Assembly: GCF_000741715.1 (NCBI RefSeq)
Contig: NZ_JGZN01000007.1
Location: 186,001 to 250,000, forward strand
From: Bifidobacterium saguini DSM 23967
GTDB lineage: Bacteria; Actinomycetota; Actinomycetes; Actinomycetales; Bifidobacteriaceae
Direction of reading: 5' to 3'
Length of the DNA stretch: 64,000 nucleotides
How positions within the stretch are numbered: the stretch's first letter is position 1; the number at the start of each line of letters is the position of its first letter. Shown piece by piece: positions 1 to 6,818 of the stretch. A program made the translations under genes and the position numbers. The notes beneath the pieces are model-generated. The model was not told where the DNA came from. It made no database searches and saw only the letters and a list, made by a program, of their open reading frames with translations.

Positions 1-660
1 GGCGTGCTGAAAACCATCAATCTGTCAGAGGCCACCATGCGCAACATTCGGGAGAACTTGGGTTGGGCATTCGGCTATAACATCATCGGCATTCCGATTG
101 CGGCCGGCATCCTGTACCCATTCACTGGTTGGCTGCTAAGTCCTATGCTCGCAGGATTGACTATGGCATTAAGCTCCGTTTGCCTCGTGCTGAATGCAAA
201 CCGCCTGCACGCCGCGAATATCACCCATAACATTGATTCACCAAGGAATGGCTCATTGCATGGTCTATCGTGCAATCCACCGCAAGACATATCGCAAAAC
301 ACAACAGAAACAGCTAATGCGGCACCTGCCAACCACGCTTCACTCGCATCTTCACTTGACGCGAACAACTCTCTGCCCGGCAATCACGAACCCACTATCA
401 TCGTCGATGATCGCACCGAGCTTACACACCTGTCCAATCACACACACAACATCAAGGAGAATCCTATGGATATGAACATGCACATGCATCACGCCGCCCC
501 TGTAGACGGTGAAACCGCAACCGACCCAGTGTGCGGTATGACCGTGGCCGTAAACGCTGACGCCATCACCCGCGAATATGAAGGCAAGACCTATTACTTC
601 TGCGGCGAGCATTGCGCCAACAACTTCGCTAAGGCACCGCAGATTTTCCTGGAGAAGTAA
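1..660 (+). CDS. copA: Copper-translocating P-type ATPase, C-terminal part, with a C-terminal YHS domain
   Basis: The frame is open from base 1, so the gene starts outside the window. The first ~65 residues are the last two membrane helices of a P1B ATPase, ending in the family signature around [13 protein letters not shown] low-complexity, His/Asn-rich linker of about 80 residues follows, then a YHS domain (TDPVCGMTV, then YFCGEHC) that binds copper or a related soft metal through its Cys residues. The product should export Cu(I) across the membrane using ATP. Many family members carry YHS or HMA domains at the N-terminus, so a C-terminal one is less usual. A strong ribosome binding site lies inside the gene just before the YHS part (separate entry). 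The family is secure; metal specificity is inferred because the catalytic core is not visible. Confidence 0.85.
   Translation, partial: GVLKTINLSEATMRNIRENLGWAFGYNIIGIPIAAGILYPFTGWLLSPMLAGLTMALSSVCLVLNANRLHAANITHNIDSPRNGSLHGLSCNPPQDISQNTTETANAAPANHASLASSLDANNSLPGNHEPTIIVDDRTELTHLSNHTHNIKENPMDMNMHMHHAAPVDGETATDPVCGMTVAVNADAITREYEGKTYYFCGEHCANNFAKAPQIFLEK
454..660 (+). promoter_or_regulatory. Internal ribosome binding site and in-frame ATG before the YHS domain
   Basis: AAGGAG at 454-459 lies six bases before an in-frame ATG at 466. Starting there would make a free 64-residue protein, MDMNMHMHH followed by the whole YHS domain. Shine-Dalgarno, spacing and start codon are as good as at any real gene start in the window. 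It may give a separate soluble metal-binding protein in addition to the fusion, or be a relic of a formerly separate gene. Confidence 0.5.
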
Positions 661-685
661 ATCCAAACCTGCAGCAGTCTCATAC

Positions 686-720
686 AAAAAATGACCTCCG
701 CCTTGCGACGGAGGTCATTC
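686..720 (-). terminator. Rho-independent terminator of the aquaporin gene
   Basis: A 10-bp perfect stem, ATGACCTCCG at 691-700 with CGGAGGTCAT at 709-718, is followed on the minus strand by a T run (AAAAA at 686-690 on the plus strand). It lies 16 bases beyond the stop of the aquaporin gene. It could also stop copA readthrough, but its plus-strand tail is weak. Confidence 0.85.
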
Positions 721-735
721 CATATGTGCCAAGAA

Positions 736-1470
736 TCAGGCACCAAAGAAGAACACGAACATCCAGCAACCGATGATGGCGCCAACAATCGGAGCCACGA
801 CCGGAATCCAAGCCTCGCCCCAACGGGAAGAGCCCTTGGACGGAATCGGCAGAATGGCGTGAAGCAGTCGCGGCATAAGATCGCGTGCCGGGTTCAGACC
901 AGGGCCGGTCGGACCACCCATAGAGGTCACAAGACCCCACACAATGAAGCCGACCACGATGGAAGCGGCAGCGTAATCCTGCTTGCCCCACGGCAGGGAG
1001 AGGCAGCACAGTGCACCAAAGACGAGCACGAGGGTGCCAAACATCTCGTTGAGGAAGTAGTTGGCCTTGTCGTTGTGAGCATCGGTGGTGCAGAAAGTAC
1101 CGAGAATAGCCTCAGGATCTTCAGTCTCCTTGTAATGCGGCCAATAGGTCAGGTATACGATGAACTGGCCCAGAGCGGCACCGAGCAGCTGAGCGATAAT
1201 GTACGGCAGTACTTCGTTCCACGGGAACAAACCGTTAATAGCCTGAGCAAGAGTCATGGCCGGGTTGATGTGAGCGCCAGAAACAGCACCGAACATCAGC
1301 ACCGGGAACATCACACCAAAGCCGTAGCCCATAGCGATGTTCAGCCAGCCAGCGTGATGGCCCTTGGTGTTCTTAAGTTCGACGTTGGCCACAGAGCCGT
1401 TGCCGAAAATCATCAGAATGGCGGTGCCGAAGAATTCGGCAGCCAGCTTGGTAAAGAGGGAGTATTCCAC
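736..1470 (-). CDS. glpF: Aquaglyceroporin / glycerol uptake facilitator (MIP family)
   Basis: This is a 244-residue membrane channel for passive passage of glycerol or water. Both pore motifs are present: NPA near residue 69 (SGAHINPAMT) and NPA near 193 (GLNPARD). The Asp after the second NPAR marks the glycerol-conducting branch. About six membrane helices are visible and the length is normal. I start at the GTG at 1470 (VEYSLFTKLAAEFFG), because upstream residues to 1587 are Arg-rich and unlike the family; the ribosome binding site is only a purine-rich stretch. It is transcribed alone and ends in a strong terminator. Confidence 0.88.
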   Translation of the reverse strand: MEYSLFTKLAAEFFGTAILMIFGNGSVANVELKNTKGHHAGWLNIAMGYGFGVMFPVLMFGAVSGAHINPAMTLAQAINGLFPWNEVLPYIIAQLLGAALGQFIVYLTYWPHYKETEDPEAILGTFCTTDAHNDKANYFLNEMFGTLVLVFGALCCLSLPWGKQDYAAASIVVGFIVWGLVTSMGGPTGPGLNPARDLMPRLLHAILPIPSKGSSRWGEAWIPVVAPIVGAIIGCWMFVFFFGA

Positions 1471-1590
1471 TGCTTTTTCTTTTCTCGTTCTAGTGAATAA
1501 TGTGACCTGCAGCGGCCGAATGGCCAAGTCACGCAAACGGGATAAGTGTACGCCGAGGGCTGAACGTGAGATAACACGTAAAAACAAAAA

Positions 1591-1612
1591 ACCGGAACCT
1601 TTCGGTTCCGGT
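1591..1612 (-). terminator. Terminator of tRNA-Lys(CTT)
   Basis: The stem ACCGGAACC / GGTTCCGGT (1591-1599 with 1604-1612) is followed on the minus strand by TTTTTGTTTTT. It lies just beyond the tRNA 3' end. Confidence 0.85.
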
Positions 1613-1618
1613 TGTCTG

Positions 1619-1692
1619 TGCCCCCGCAGGGATTCGAACCCTGGACACGCTGATTAAGAGTCAGCTGCTCTAACCAACTGAGCTACAGGGGC
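1619..1692 (-). tRNA. tRNA-Lys (anticodon CTT)
   Basis: A 74-nt cloverleaf. The acceptor GCCCCTG pairs with CGGGGGC, the anticodon loop is CTCTTAA (anticodon CTT, reading AAG), and the T arm contains GGTTCGAATCC. The discriminator base is A and CCA is not encoded. A tRNA-Lys(TTT) gene lies at 42421. Confidence 0.96.
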
Positions 1693-2149
1693 GTTGGCTA
1701 GTTGTTGAAGTGTTCCTTGCAACGAGTGATAAATATACTCAGATTCGAAGCGAGTGCAAGTCTCGGCGTGTCGCCCAGAATTTCAACGTTTTGAAATTCG
1801 CGATTTTGCAGCAGAACGTCGACTCCGCACGCACAGTAAGCATGTCATCATCACAGCTTCACAAAATACACACACTATGACCGCTGCTGAGTATGCCCAT
1901 GATTATGAGATACCACGTAATTCCTTAGCAGTCTCTCCCTCAGTCAGCCTTCGGCTGCCAGCTCGTCCTGCAATTACAGTCAGGCTTTCGCCTGCGATCT
2001 GCTAACTCGCTGACGCTCGTCCTCGCCTACAAACAGCCCACTGGGCTGTTTGCCCTACGGCTCAGCCCATCAGAGGGAGCCAATAAAAAGAAAACCAATA
2101 CATCCTCCCCGGCTCACCCCGGCAAAGGGAGCCAGGGGACGAAATAAAC
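1693..2149. other. Long intergenic region with no gene
   Basis: I find no credible gene between tRNA-Lys and rplI. The open frame at 1754-2005 on the plus strand has no ribosome binding site or family resemblance. The left part should hold the tRNA promoter. The right part holds a degenerate composite member of the REP-like repeat family and the rplI terminator. Confidence 0.6.
1934..2082. repeat. REP-like palindromic element A (long, composite)
   Basis: It begins CTCCCTCAGTCAGCC and ends AGAGGGAGCC, the same ends as the shorter members elsewhere in the window. Between them lie extra small palindromes, such as AAACAGCCC ACT GGGCTGTTT. It is the most degenerate and longest copy. Confidence 0.55.
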
Positions 2150-2191
2150 GAAAGCCCCGCGCTGCGTGAAACACACAAGCGCGGGGCTTTC
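2150..2191 (-). terminator. Terminator of the rpsF-ssb-rpsR-rplI operon
   Basis: A 14-bp stem, GAAAGCCCCGCGCT (2150-2163) with AGCGCGGGGCTTTC (2178-2191), lies about 55 bases past the rplI stop on the minus strand. A moderately T-rich tail follows. Confidence 0.8.
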
Positions 2192-2246
2192 AATGCTTAA
2201 GCTCAGACTTTTAGCCTGAAAGATTCCAGCATTATGCCGGAATGGT

Positions 2247-2693
2247 TCACTCGGCCACGACCTTCACGAAGAAGGAAGCGGTGATCTCCGGATGGAGGGC
2301 CACCTTGGCAGGGAAGTCGCCGGTGGTCTTGATGGACTCGACCTCGATGGACTTCGGATCAACCGGAGCCTTGTCGGCCAGAGCGATGGCGATGGCTTCC
2401 TTGGAGATGCCACCGAACAGCTTGCCGGACTCGGAAACCTTGGCAGCGATCTCGACGGTGGTGCCCTCGATAGCAGCCTTAGCAGCCACGGCGTCTTCAC
2501 GGGTGGCAACGGCCTTGGCCAGACGAGCGCGCTTCATAGCGGTGATCTGAGCCTCAGCGCCCTTGGTCCAAGCGAAAGCCAGGCCCTGCGGGAACAGGTA
2601 GTTGCGAGCGTAGCCAGCCTTAACGTTGACGACGTCGCCCGGGTGACCCAGGTGAGCCACGGTCTTGGTGAGAATAACCTTAGATTCAGCCAT
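2247..2693 (-). CDS. rplI: 50S ribosomal protein L9
   Basis: This 148-residue protein binds 23S rRNA. It has the N-terminal domain ([27 protein letters not shown]), the usual YLFPQGLA signature, a long connecting helix (about residues 40-75) and the C-terminal domain starting KLFGGIS. The length is normal. The start is supported by GGAAGG upstream. It is the last gene of the operon, 18 bases after rpsR. Confidence 0.97.
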   Translation of the reverse strand: MAESKVILTKTVAHLGHPGDVVNVKAGYARNYLFPQGLAFAWTKGAEAQITAMKRARLAKAVATREDAVAAKAAIEGTTVEIAAKVSESGKLFGGISKEAIAIALADKAPVDPKSIEVESIKTTGDFPAKVALHPEITASFFVKVVAE

Positions 2694-2711
2694 TGTTCAA
2701 GCCTTCCTAAC

Positions 2712-2960
2712 TCAGCGACCGGAAGTGGCGTACGGCAGCAGAGCCATCTCGCGGGCGTTCTTGATAGCCTTGGAGATCTCGCGCTGTTCCTGAACGGTCA
2801 CACCGGTGATACGGCGGGAACGAATCTTGCCGCGATCGGAGATGAACTTACGCAGCAGCGCAACGTCCTTGTAATCGATCTCGGTAATCTTGGCAGCCTT
2901 CAGTGGGTTCGGCTTCTTCTTGAACGGCTTGACCGGCGGTTGCGGCCTCTTACGGGACAT
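2712..2960 (-). CDS. rpsR: 30S ribosomal protein S18
   Basis: An 82-residue small-subunit protein that pairs with S6 on 16S rRNA. The family core is clear: [23 protein letters not shown] followed by [29 protein letters not shown]. An AAGGAG sits seven bases before the ATG. It lies between ssb and rplI, the conserved order of this operon. No CxxC motif is present, so it is the zinc-free form. Confidence 0.97.
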   Translation of the reverse strand: MSRKRPQPPVKPFKKKPNPLKAAKITEIDYKDVALLRKFISDRGKIRSRRITGVTVQEQREISKAIKNAREMALLPYATSGR

Positions 2961-3038
2961 GATGTTCTCCTTATAAATCTTGATATTGATTGCTGCTGTT
3001 GAGCTGTGTGCAGTAATGTGCAGTCAACAATCCGGCTC

Positions 3039-3740
3039 TTAGAATTCCGGATCGTTATCGTCGCCGCCAAATTCAGACGAGCCACCAAACGTGAACCCGG
3101 AATCAGCAGCACCAGCAGAGCTACCGGAGCTCCACGGATCAACTGCAGGCGCGGCAGGGGCAGACGGGGCTGCAGGCTGCTGGGAATATCCAGCACCGCC
3201 CTGATAGCCTCCGTTATATCCACCGTTGCTCTGACCACCGTTGTAACCGGACTGGCCGCCGTTGTAGCCGCCATTGCCGGCACCTTGGCCGCCCTGGTTG
3301 CCGTAGCCCTGACCGGGCTGGCCACCTTGGAAGCCACCGGAGCGCCCCTGGAATCCACCCTGGCTGGTCTGACGCGTCACCTGAGCGGTGGCGCGAGATA
3401 GCGCCGGGCCGATTTCGTCAACGCGCAGTTCAACAACCGTGCGCTGGCTTCCATCCTGGGCCTGATAAGAACGCTGGGTCAGTCGGCCTTGAGCAATCAC
3501 GCGCATGCCCTTGGACAGGCTGCTGGCGATGTTGGAGGCCAACGACGAAGCGCGACCATCCCATGCCGAGCAGTTCATGAACAACGTGTCGCCATCTTCC
3601 CACTGATTCGTGTTGCGATTGTACTGACGAGTGGATGCAGCGATGGTGAAATTCACCACCGTCGATCCGCTGCCAATAGTGCGCAGCTCAGGATCGCGGG
3701 TAAGGTTGCCGACCACGGTGATAATGGTTTCGCCTGCCAT
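3039..3740 (-). CDS. ssb: Single-stranded DNA-binding protein
   Basis: A 233-residue protein that coats single-stranded DNA during replication and repair. An OB fold fills roughly residues 1-115 (ETIITVVGNLTRDPEL, then WEDGDTLFMNCSAWD). A long Gly/Gln/Tyr/Asn-rich disordered linker follows, with repeats such as GGYNGGQSGYNGGQ. The acidic tail ends DDNDPEF, a variant of the usual DDDIPF tip that recruits partner proteins. I use the ATG at 3740, which AAGAAGG precedes at good spacing, rather than the longer frame from 3779. It is co-transcribed with rpsF, rpsR and rplI. Confidence 0.95.
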   Translation of the reverse strand: MAGETIITVVGNLTRDPELRTIGSGSTVVNFTIAASTRQYNRNTNQWEDGDTLFMNCSAWDGRASSLASNIASSLSKGMRVIAQGRLTQRSYQAQDGSQRTVVELRVDEIGPALSRATAQVTRQTSQGGFQGRSGGFQGGQPGQGYGNQGGQGAGNGGYNGGQSGYNGGQSNGGYNGGYQGGAGYSQQPAAPSAPAAPAVDPWSSGSSAGAADSGFTFGGSSEFGGDDNDPEF

Positions 3741-3811
3741 GCCATGCCTTCTTACTTGCGTATTACTTGCAATTTGCACATCAGCTGTTCAGCTGACTAG
3801 ACGCTTTGAAT

Positions 3812-4102
3812 TCAGCCCTTACGAAGGATCTTCGTACGGATCACGGATTCGTTGAGGTTCAGCACACGATCGAGCTCATCGCTAGTAGCGGGCTCAGCGG
3901 TGTACTTCACGACGACGTAGTTGCCTTCGGTCTTACCGGCAATCTCATAGGCGAGCTTGCGACGGCCCCAGTAATCGGGCTCATCGAAAGAACCGCCCTC
4001 CTTGGTGACGAGCTCCAGATACTGCTCGGTCAGCTTCTTCAGACCGCGCTCATCCAGCTCAGGATCGGCGATGAACATCAGTTCGTACTTATGCGCAGAC
4101 AT
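3812..4102 (-). CDS. rpsF: 30S ribosomal protein S6
   Basis: A 96-residue protein that binds the central domain of 16S rRNA with S18. The sequence runs from KYELMFIADPELDERG through WGRRKLAYEIAGKTEGNYVVV to RVLNLNESVIRTKIL, complete at the usual length. The ATG at 4102 has an excellent AAGGAGGT upstream; the extension to 4195 is Arg-rich and is rejected. It is the first gene of the operon, so its leader probably carries the promoter and control signals. Confidence 0.97.
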   Translation of the reverse strand: MSAHKYELMFIADPELDERGLKKLTEQYLELVTKEGGSFDEPDYWGRRKLAYEIAGKTEGNYVVVKYTAEPATSDELDRVLNLNESVIRTKILRKG

Positions 4103-4446
4103 CACCCACCTCCTTCGGACTATTCGGCCACGGACGTTCCGTGGCAGGAGTGTGTATACGCTTGCCCGGAAGCGGTGCAGACGCACTACTCCCATGCGGA
4201 CAACTTGTACATCGTATGGCTAAGGCCCGACTTTGCCGGCAAATCGACTGGTCAGCACACCGGCGAAGCGGCCTGCCGGCAAAACAGCAGAGCAATCAGA
4301 CGGCTGCACAGCTGGATGTGCATCAAATGCACCAATAATCTTCAACACACCTCAACACAACCATCACATTCCGGCCCGCCTCGCTCAGGGGTGCTTGTAC
4401 ACTAGATGAGGCTGAAATTCACAACAACACAAAAGGATGCGAAAGC
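4103..4446. promoter_or_regulatory. Divergent promoter region of rpsF and prs, with an rpsF leader hairpin
   Basis: This 344-base gap between divergent genes must hold both promoters. In the rpsF leader there is a stem CCACGGA / TCCGTGG (4128-4144) followed, on the minus strand, by GCCG and then the Shine-Dalgarno. Leaders of rpsF operons in many bacteria bind the S6:S18 complex through a hairpin with CCG, so this is a candidate autoregulatory site. No gene is supported here. Confidence 0.45.
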
Positions 4447-5460
4447 ATGTCGGCGATTCTTGAAGGCACTCCGGATAAACGACTCGTTCTGGTCACGGGC
4501 CGCGCCTACCCCGAGCTGGCTGAGAAGGTGGCCGAATGTCTGGGCACCGAAATTCTCGAAACCACCGCATACGACTTCGCCAACGGCGAGATGTACGTAC
4601 GCTTTACCAAGCCGGTGCGTGGTGCAGATGTGTTCGTGTTGCAGTGCCACTCGGGCGATATCAACAAGTGGATCATGGAACAGCTCATCATGATCGATGC
4701 CCTGAAGCGCGCCTCCGCACGTTCCATTACTGTGGTGGCCCCGTTCCTTGGCTATTCTCGTCAGGATAAGAAGCACCGCGGTCGCGAGCCCATCACCGCT
4801 CGCCTGATCTTCGATCTGTTCCATGCTGCCGGCGCAGACCGCATCATGACTGTCGACCTGCATGCCGCTCAGGAGCAGGGCTTCTTCGACGGCCCGGTCG
4901 ATCATCTGACCGCCATGCCGGTACTGCTCGACTATGTGCGCTCCGCTGTGGACCTGAGTAACGCCACCATTGTGTCCCCAGACGCCGGCCGTATCAAGGT
5001 TTCCGAGCAGTGGGCCGCCAAGCTGGGCAATCTGCCCTTGGCCTTTATTCATAAGCAGCGTGACATCACCCGCCCGAACCATGCCGAGGCTCATGGCATC
5101 ATCGGTGACGTTGATGGCCGCGACTGCGTAGTGGTGGACGATATGGTCGATACCGCGGGCACCATCTGCGAAGCCGTTCGTACGCTGAACGAGTCCGGTG
5201 CCAAGTCCGTGACTTTGGTGGCCACCCACGGCCTGCTTTCCGGCCCGGCTGTGGAGCGCCTGAAGAACTGCGGCGCACATGAAATCGTGTTCATGGATAC
5301 CGTGCCGATTCCGGAAGAAAAGCGCCTACCGAATATGACCGTGCTCTCCGTAGCCCCATTGCTCGCCGCTGGCATTCGTTCCGTGTTCGAAGAGGGTTCC
5401 GTGGCAATTCTGCTCGAAGGCTTGCCGGAGGATATGCGTCCGCGCAATATCTACGCGTGA
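4447..5460 (+). CDS. prs: Ribose-phosphate pyrophosphokinase (PRPP synthetase)
   Basis: This 337-residue enzyme makes PRPP from ribose 5-phosphate and ATP for nucleotide, His and Trp synthesis. Landmarks are FANGEMYVR near residue 45, the ATP-binding stretch GYSRQDKKHRGREPI (102-116), DLHAAQEQGFF (137-147), HKQRD (202-206) and the PRPP loop VVVDDMVDTAGT (228-239). The length is slightly above the usual 310-330. AAAGGA precedes the ATG. It is monocistronic and ends in a strong terminator. Confidence 0.96.
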   Translation: MSAILEGTPDKRLVLVTGRAYPELAEKVAECLGTEILETTAYDFANGEMYVRFTKPVRGADVFVLQCHSGDINKWIMEQLIMIDALKRASARSITVVAPFLGYSRQDKKHRGREPITARLIFDLFHAAGADRIMTVDLHAAQEQGFFDGPVDHLTAMPVLLDYVRSAVDLSNATIVSPDAGRIKVSEQWAAKLGNLPLAFIHKQRDITRPNHAEAHGIIGDVDGRDCVVVDDMVDTAGTICEAVRTLNESGAKSVTLVATHGLLSGPAVERLKNCGAHEIVFMDTVPIPEEKRLPNMTVLSVAPLLAAGIRSVFEEGSVAILLEGLPEDMRPRNIYA

Positions 5461-5481
5461 TTCGAGCTATTACGGACTTAC

Positions 5482-5515
5482 AAGGAGTCGTTGGAAACAA
5501 CGGCTCCTTTTTTAT
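5482..5515 (+). terminator. Terminator of prs
   Basis: The stem AAGGAGTCGTTG / CAACGGCTCCTT (5482-5493 with 5498-5509) has a GAAA loop and is followed by a T run. It lies 21 bases beyond the prs stop. Confidence 0.92.
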
Positions 5516-5570
5516 TCTCTCTACTCTTTTTATCCTCTCCACCCTCGATTCGACATTCCTCATACTCCTG

Positions 5571-5753
5571 AGCGCAAGAAATTCCGGTACAGATTCCTTT
5601 CACCCCAAATTTCTTGCACTGAGATGTGCTGAGTGCAAGAATTTCGGGAGATTAGGGCTGTTTTCCCGAATTCTTTGTACTGAGCGACACTCAGTGCAAG
5701 AAATTCGGGAAGATGCGGCTTTTTACCGGAATTCTTTGCGCTGAGCGATGGCT
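5571..5753. repeat. Three tandem copies of a 61-bp palindromic repeat
   Basis: Copies start at 5571, 5632 and 5693, an exact 61-base period. Each begins AGYGCAAGAA(A/T)TTC and ends with the inverted form, GAATTCTTTG-CTGAGCGA in copies 2 and 3, so each can fold into a hairpin. The array fills the gap between convergent prs and yggS. There are no unique spacers as in CRISPR. Short open frames across it are repeat artefacts. Confidence 0.8.
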
Positions 5754-5852
5754 CTCTAATAGAGAGGACTACGGTGAGGCCTGCACAGGGAGGACTACAA
5801 GGGAAACTACGGTGGGGGAAGAACCACAGGGGTGGAAACAAGAATCTGGCAA

Positions 5853-6683
5853 TCAGATAAACGCACGTTCGCCGAAGATGGCGGTGCCTACGCGCACGAT
5901 GGTGGACCCTTCTTCGATGGCATAGGCCAAATCATGAGTCATACCCATCGAAAGCTCGGTGCATCCACTTGTACCTTCGGCGCCAGAGGCCAAAATCTGA
6001 TCACGAGTGCGGCGCAGATGCGCGAAGCCCTCACGAATCGTGCGTTCGTCATCCACATGAGCACCGATGGTCATCAAACCCTGTAATTCCAAGCCACCCA
6101 TTGAACCAATGCGCTTGGCCAGATCAATCGCATGGCTCGGCGCGCAACCAGACTTGGATTCCTCACCGGATTCGTTGACTTCCAGCAGTACGCCCACGGT
6201 AATACCGCGCATTGTAGCTCGGCGAGCAATCTTCTCCGCCAATTCGATGGAATCCACGGATTCAATGGTGTCTACCACCGGCAGCACTTTGCCAATTTTG
6301 TTGGACTGCAACTGACCGATGAGATGGAAAGGAATGTGCGTGGCAGCAGCACCGGTTACCGCAGCCGCATCGGATTCCACCACACCCAGCGAAAACCCAT
6401 GCTCTTCCAGACGCTTCGCCAGTCCAGCCGATTTCACAGCGACTTCCTGCGGACGATTCTCACCAATCATGCGCACGCCGGCATCGATAGCCGCTAGAAT
6501 CTCACCAACATCACGGGTTTTCGTGGCTGCCAGCAGACGCACAGAGCCAGCCTCTCGACCGGCAGCGGATTCTGCCGCTGCAATACGGTCAAGCACTCGA
6601 TGCACACCATCTGCAATTTCTTGCGCACGCGCCTGATCGATGATCTCGTTCGCAAGGTCCTTATGGTCCATATATGCCGTCAT
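5853..6683 (-). CDS. yggS: PLP homeostasis protein (YggS/PLPBP family)
   Basis: A 276-residue cytosolic protein of the alanine racemase N-terminal fold that binds pyridoxal phosphate and keeps free PLP in balance. The PLP lysine is K55 in LLAATKTRDVGEIL. Other signatures are IGENRPQE, HLIGQLQSNK, VNESGEESKSG, LSMGMTHDL and IVRVGTAIFGER. It is longer than the usual ~230 because of an insertion of about 25 residues before HLIGQLQSNK. I start at 6683 (MTAYMDHKD) behind AGGGG; the ATG at 6671 is also possible. It is transcribed towards the 61-bp repeat array. Confidence 0.92.
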   Translation of the reverse strand: MTAYMDHKDLANEIIDQARAQEIADGVHRVLDRIAAAESAAGREAGSVRLLAATKTRDVGEILAAIDAGVRMIGENRPQEVAVKSAGLAKRLEEHGFSLGVVESDAAAVTGAAATHIPFHLIGQLQSNKIGKVLPVVDTIESVDSIELAEKIARRATMRGITVGVLLEVNESGEESKSGCAPSHAIDLAKRIGSMGGLELQGLMTIGAHVDDERTIREGFAHLRRTRDQILASGAEGTSGCTELSMGMTHDLAYAIEEGSTIVRVGTAIFGERAFI

Positions 6684-6756
6684 TGCTGCCCCTGTTCTTA
6701 GATTCCCCACCATCGTAGTCTCATACGCGCGCATAATTCCCATTATCAAACAAAAG

Positions 6757-6782
6757 ACAGCCCCCGCGTTGGCGAGGGCTGT
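6757..6782 (-). terminator. Terminator of hypBA2
   Basis: On the minus strand, ACAGCCCTCGC pairs with GCGGGGGCTGT (one mismatch) and is followed by CTTTTGTTTG. It lies about 35 bases past the hypBA2 stop. Confidence 0.8.
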
Positions 6783-6818
6783 GCTGATACTAGAGCCGAC
6801 TAAACCAAATGAATTGGA

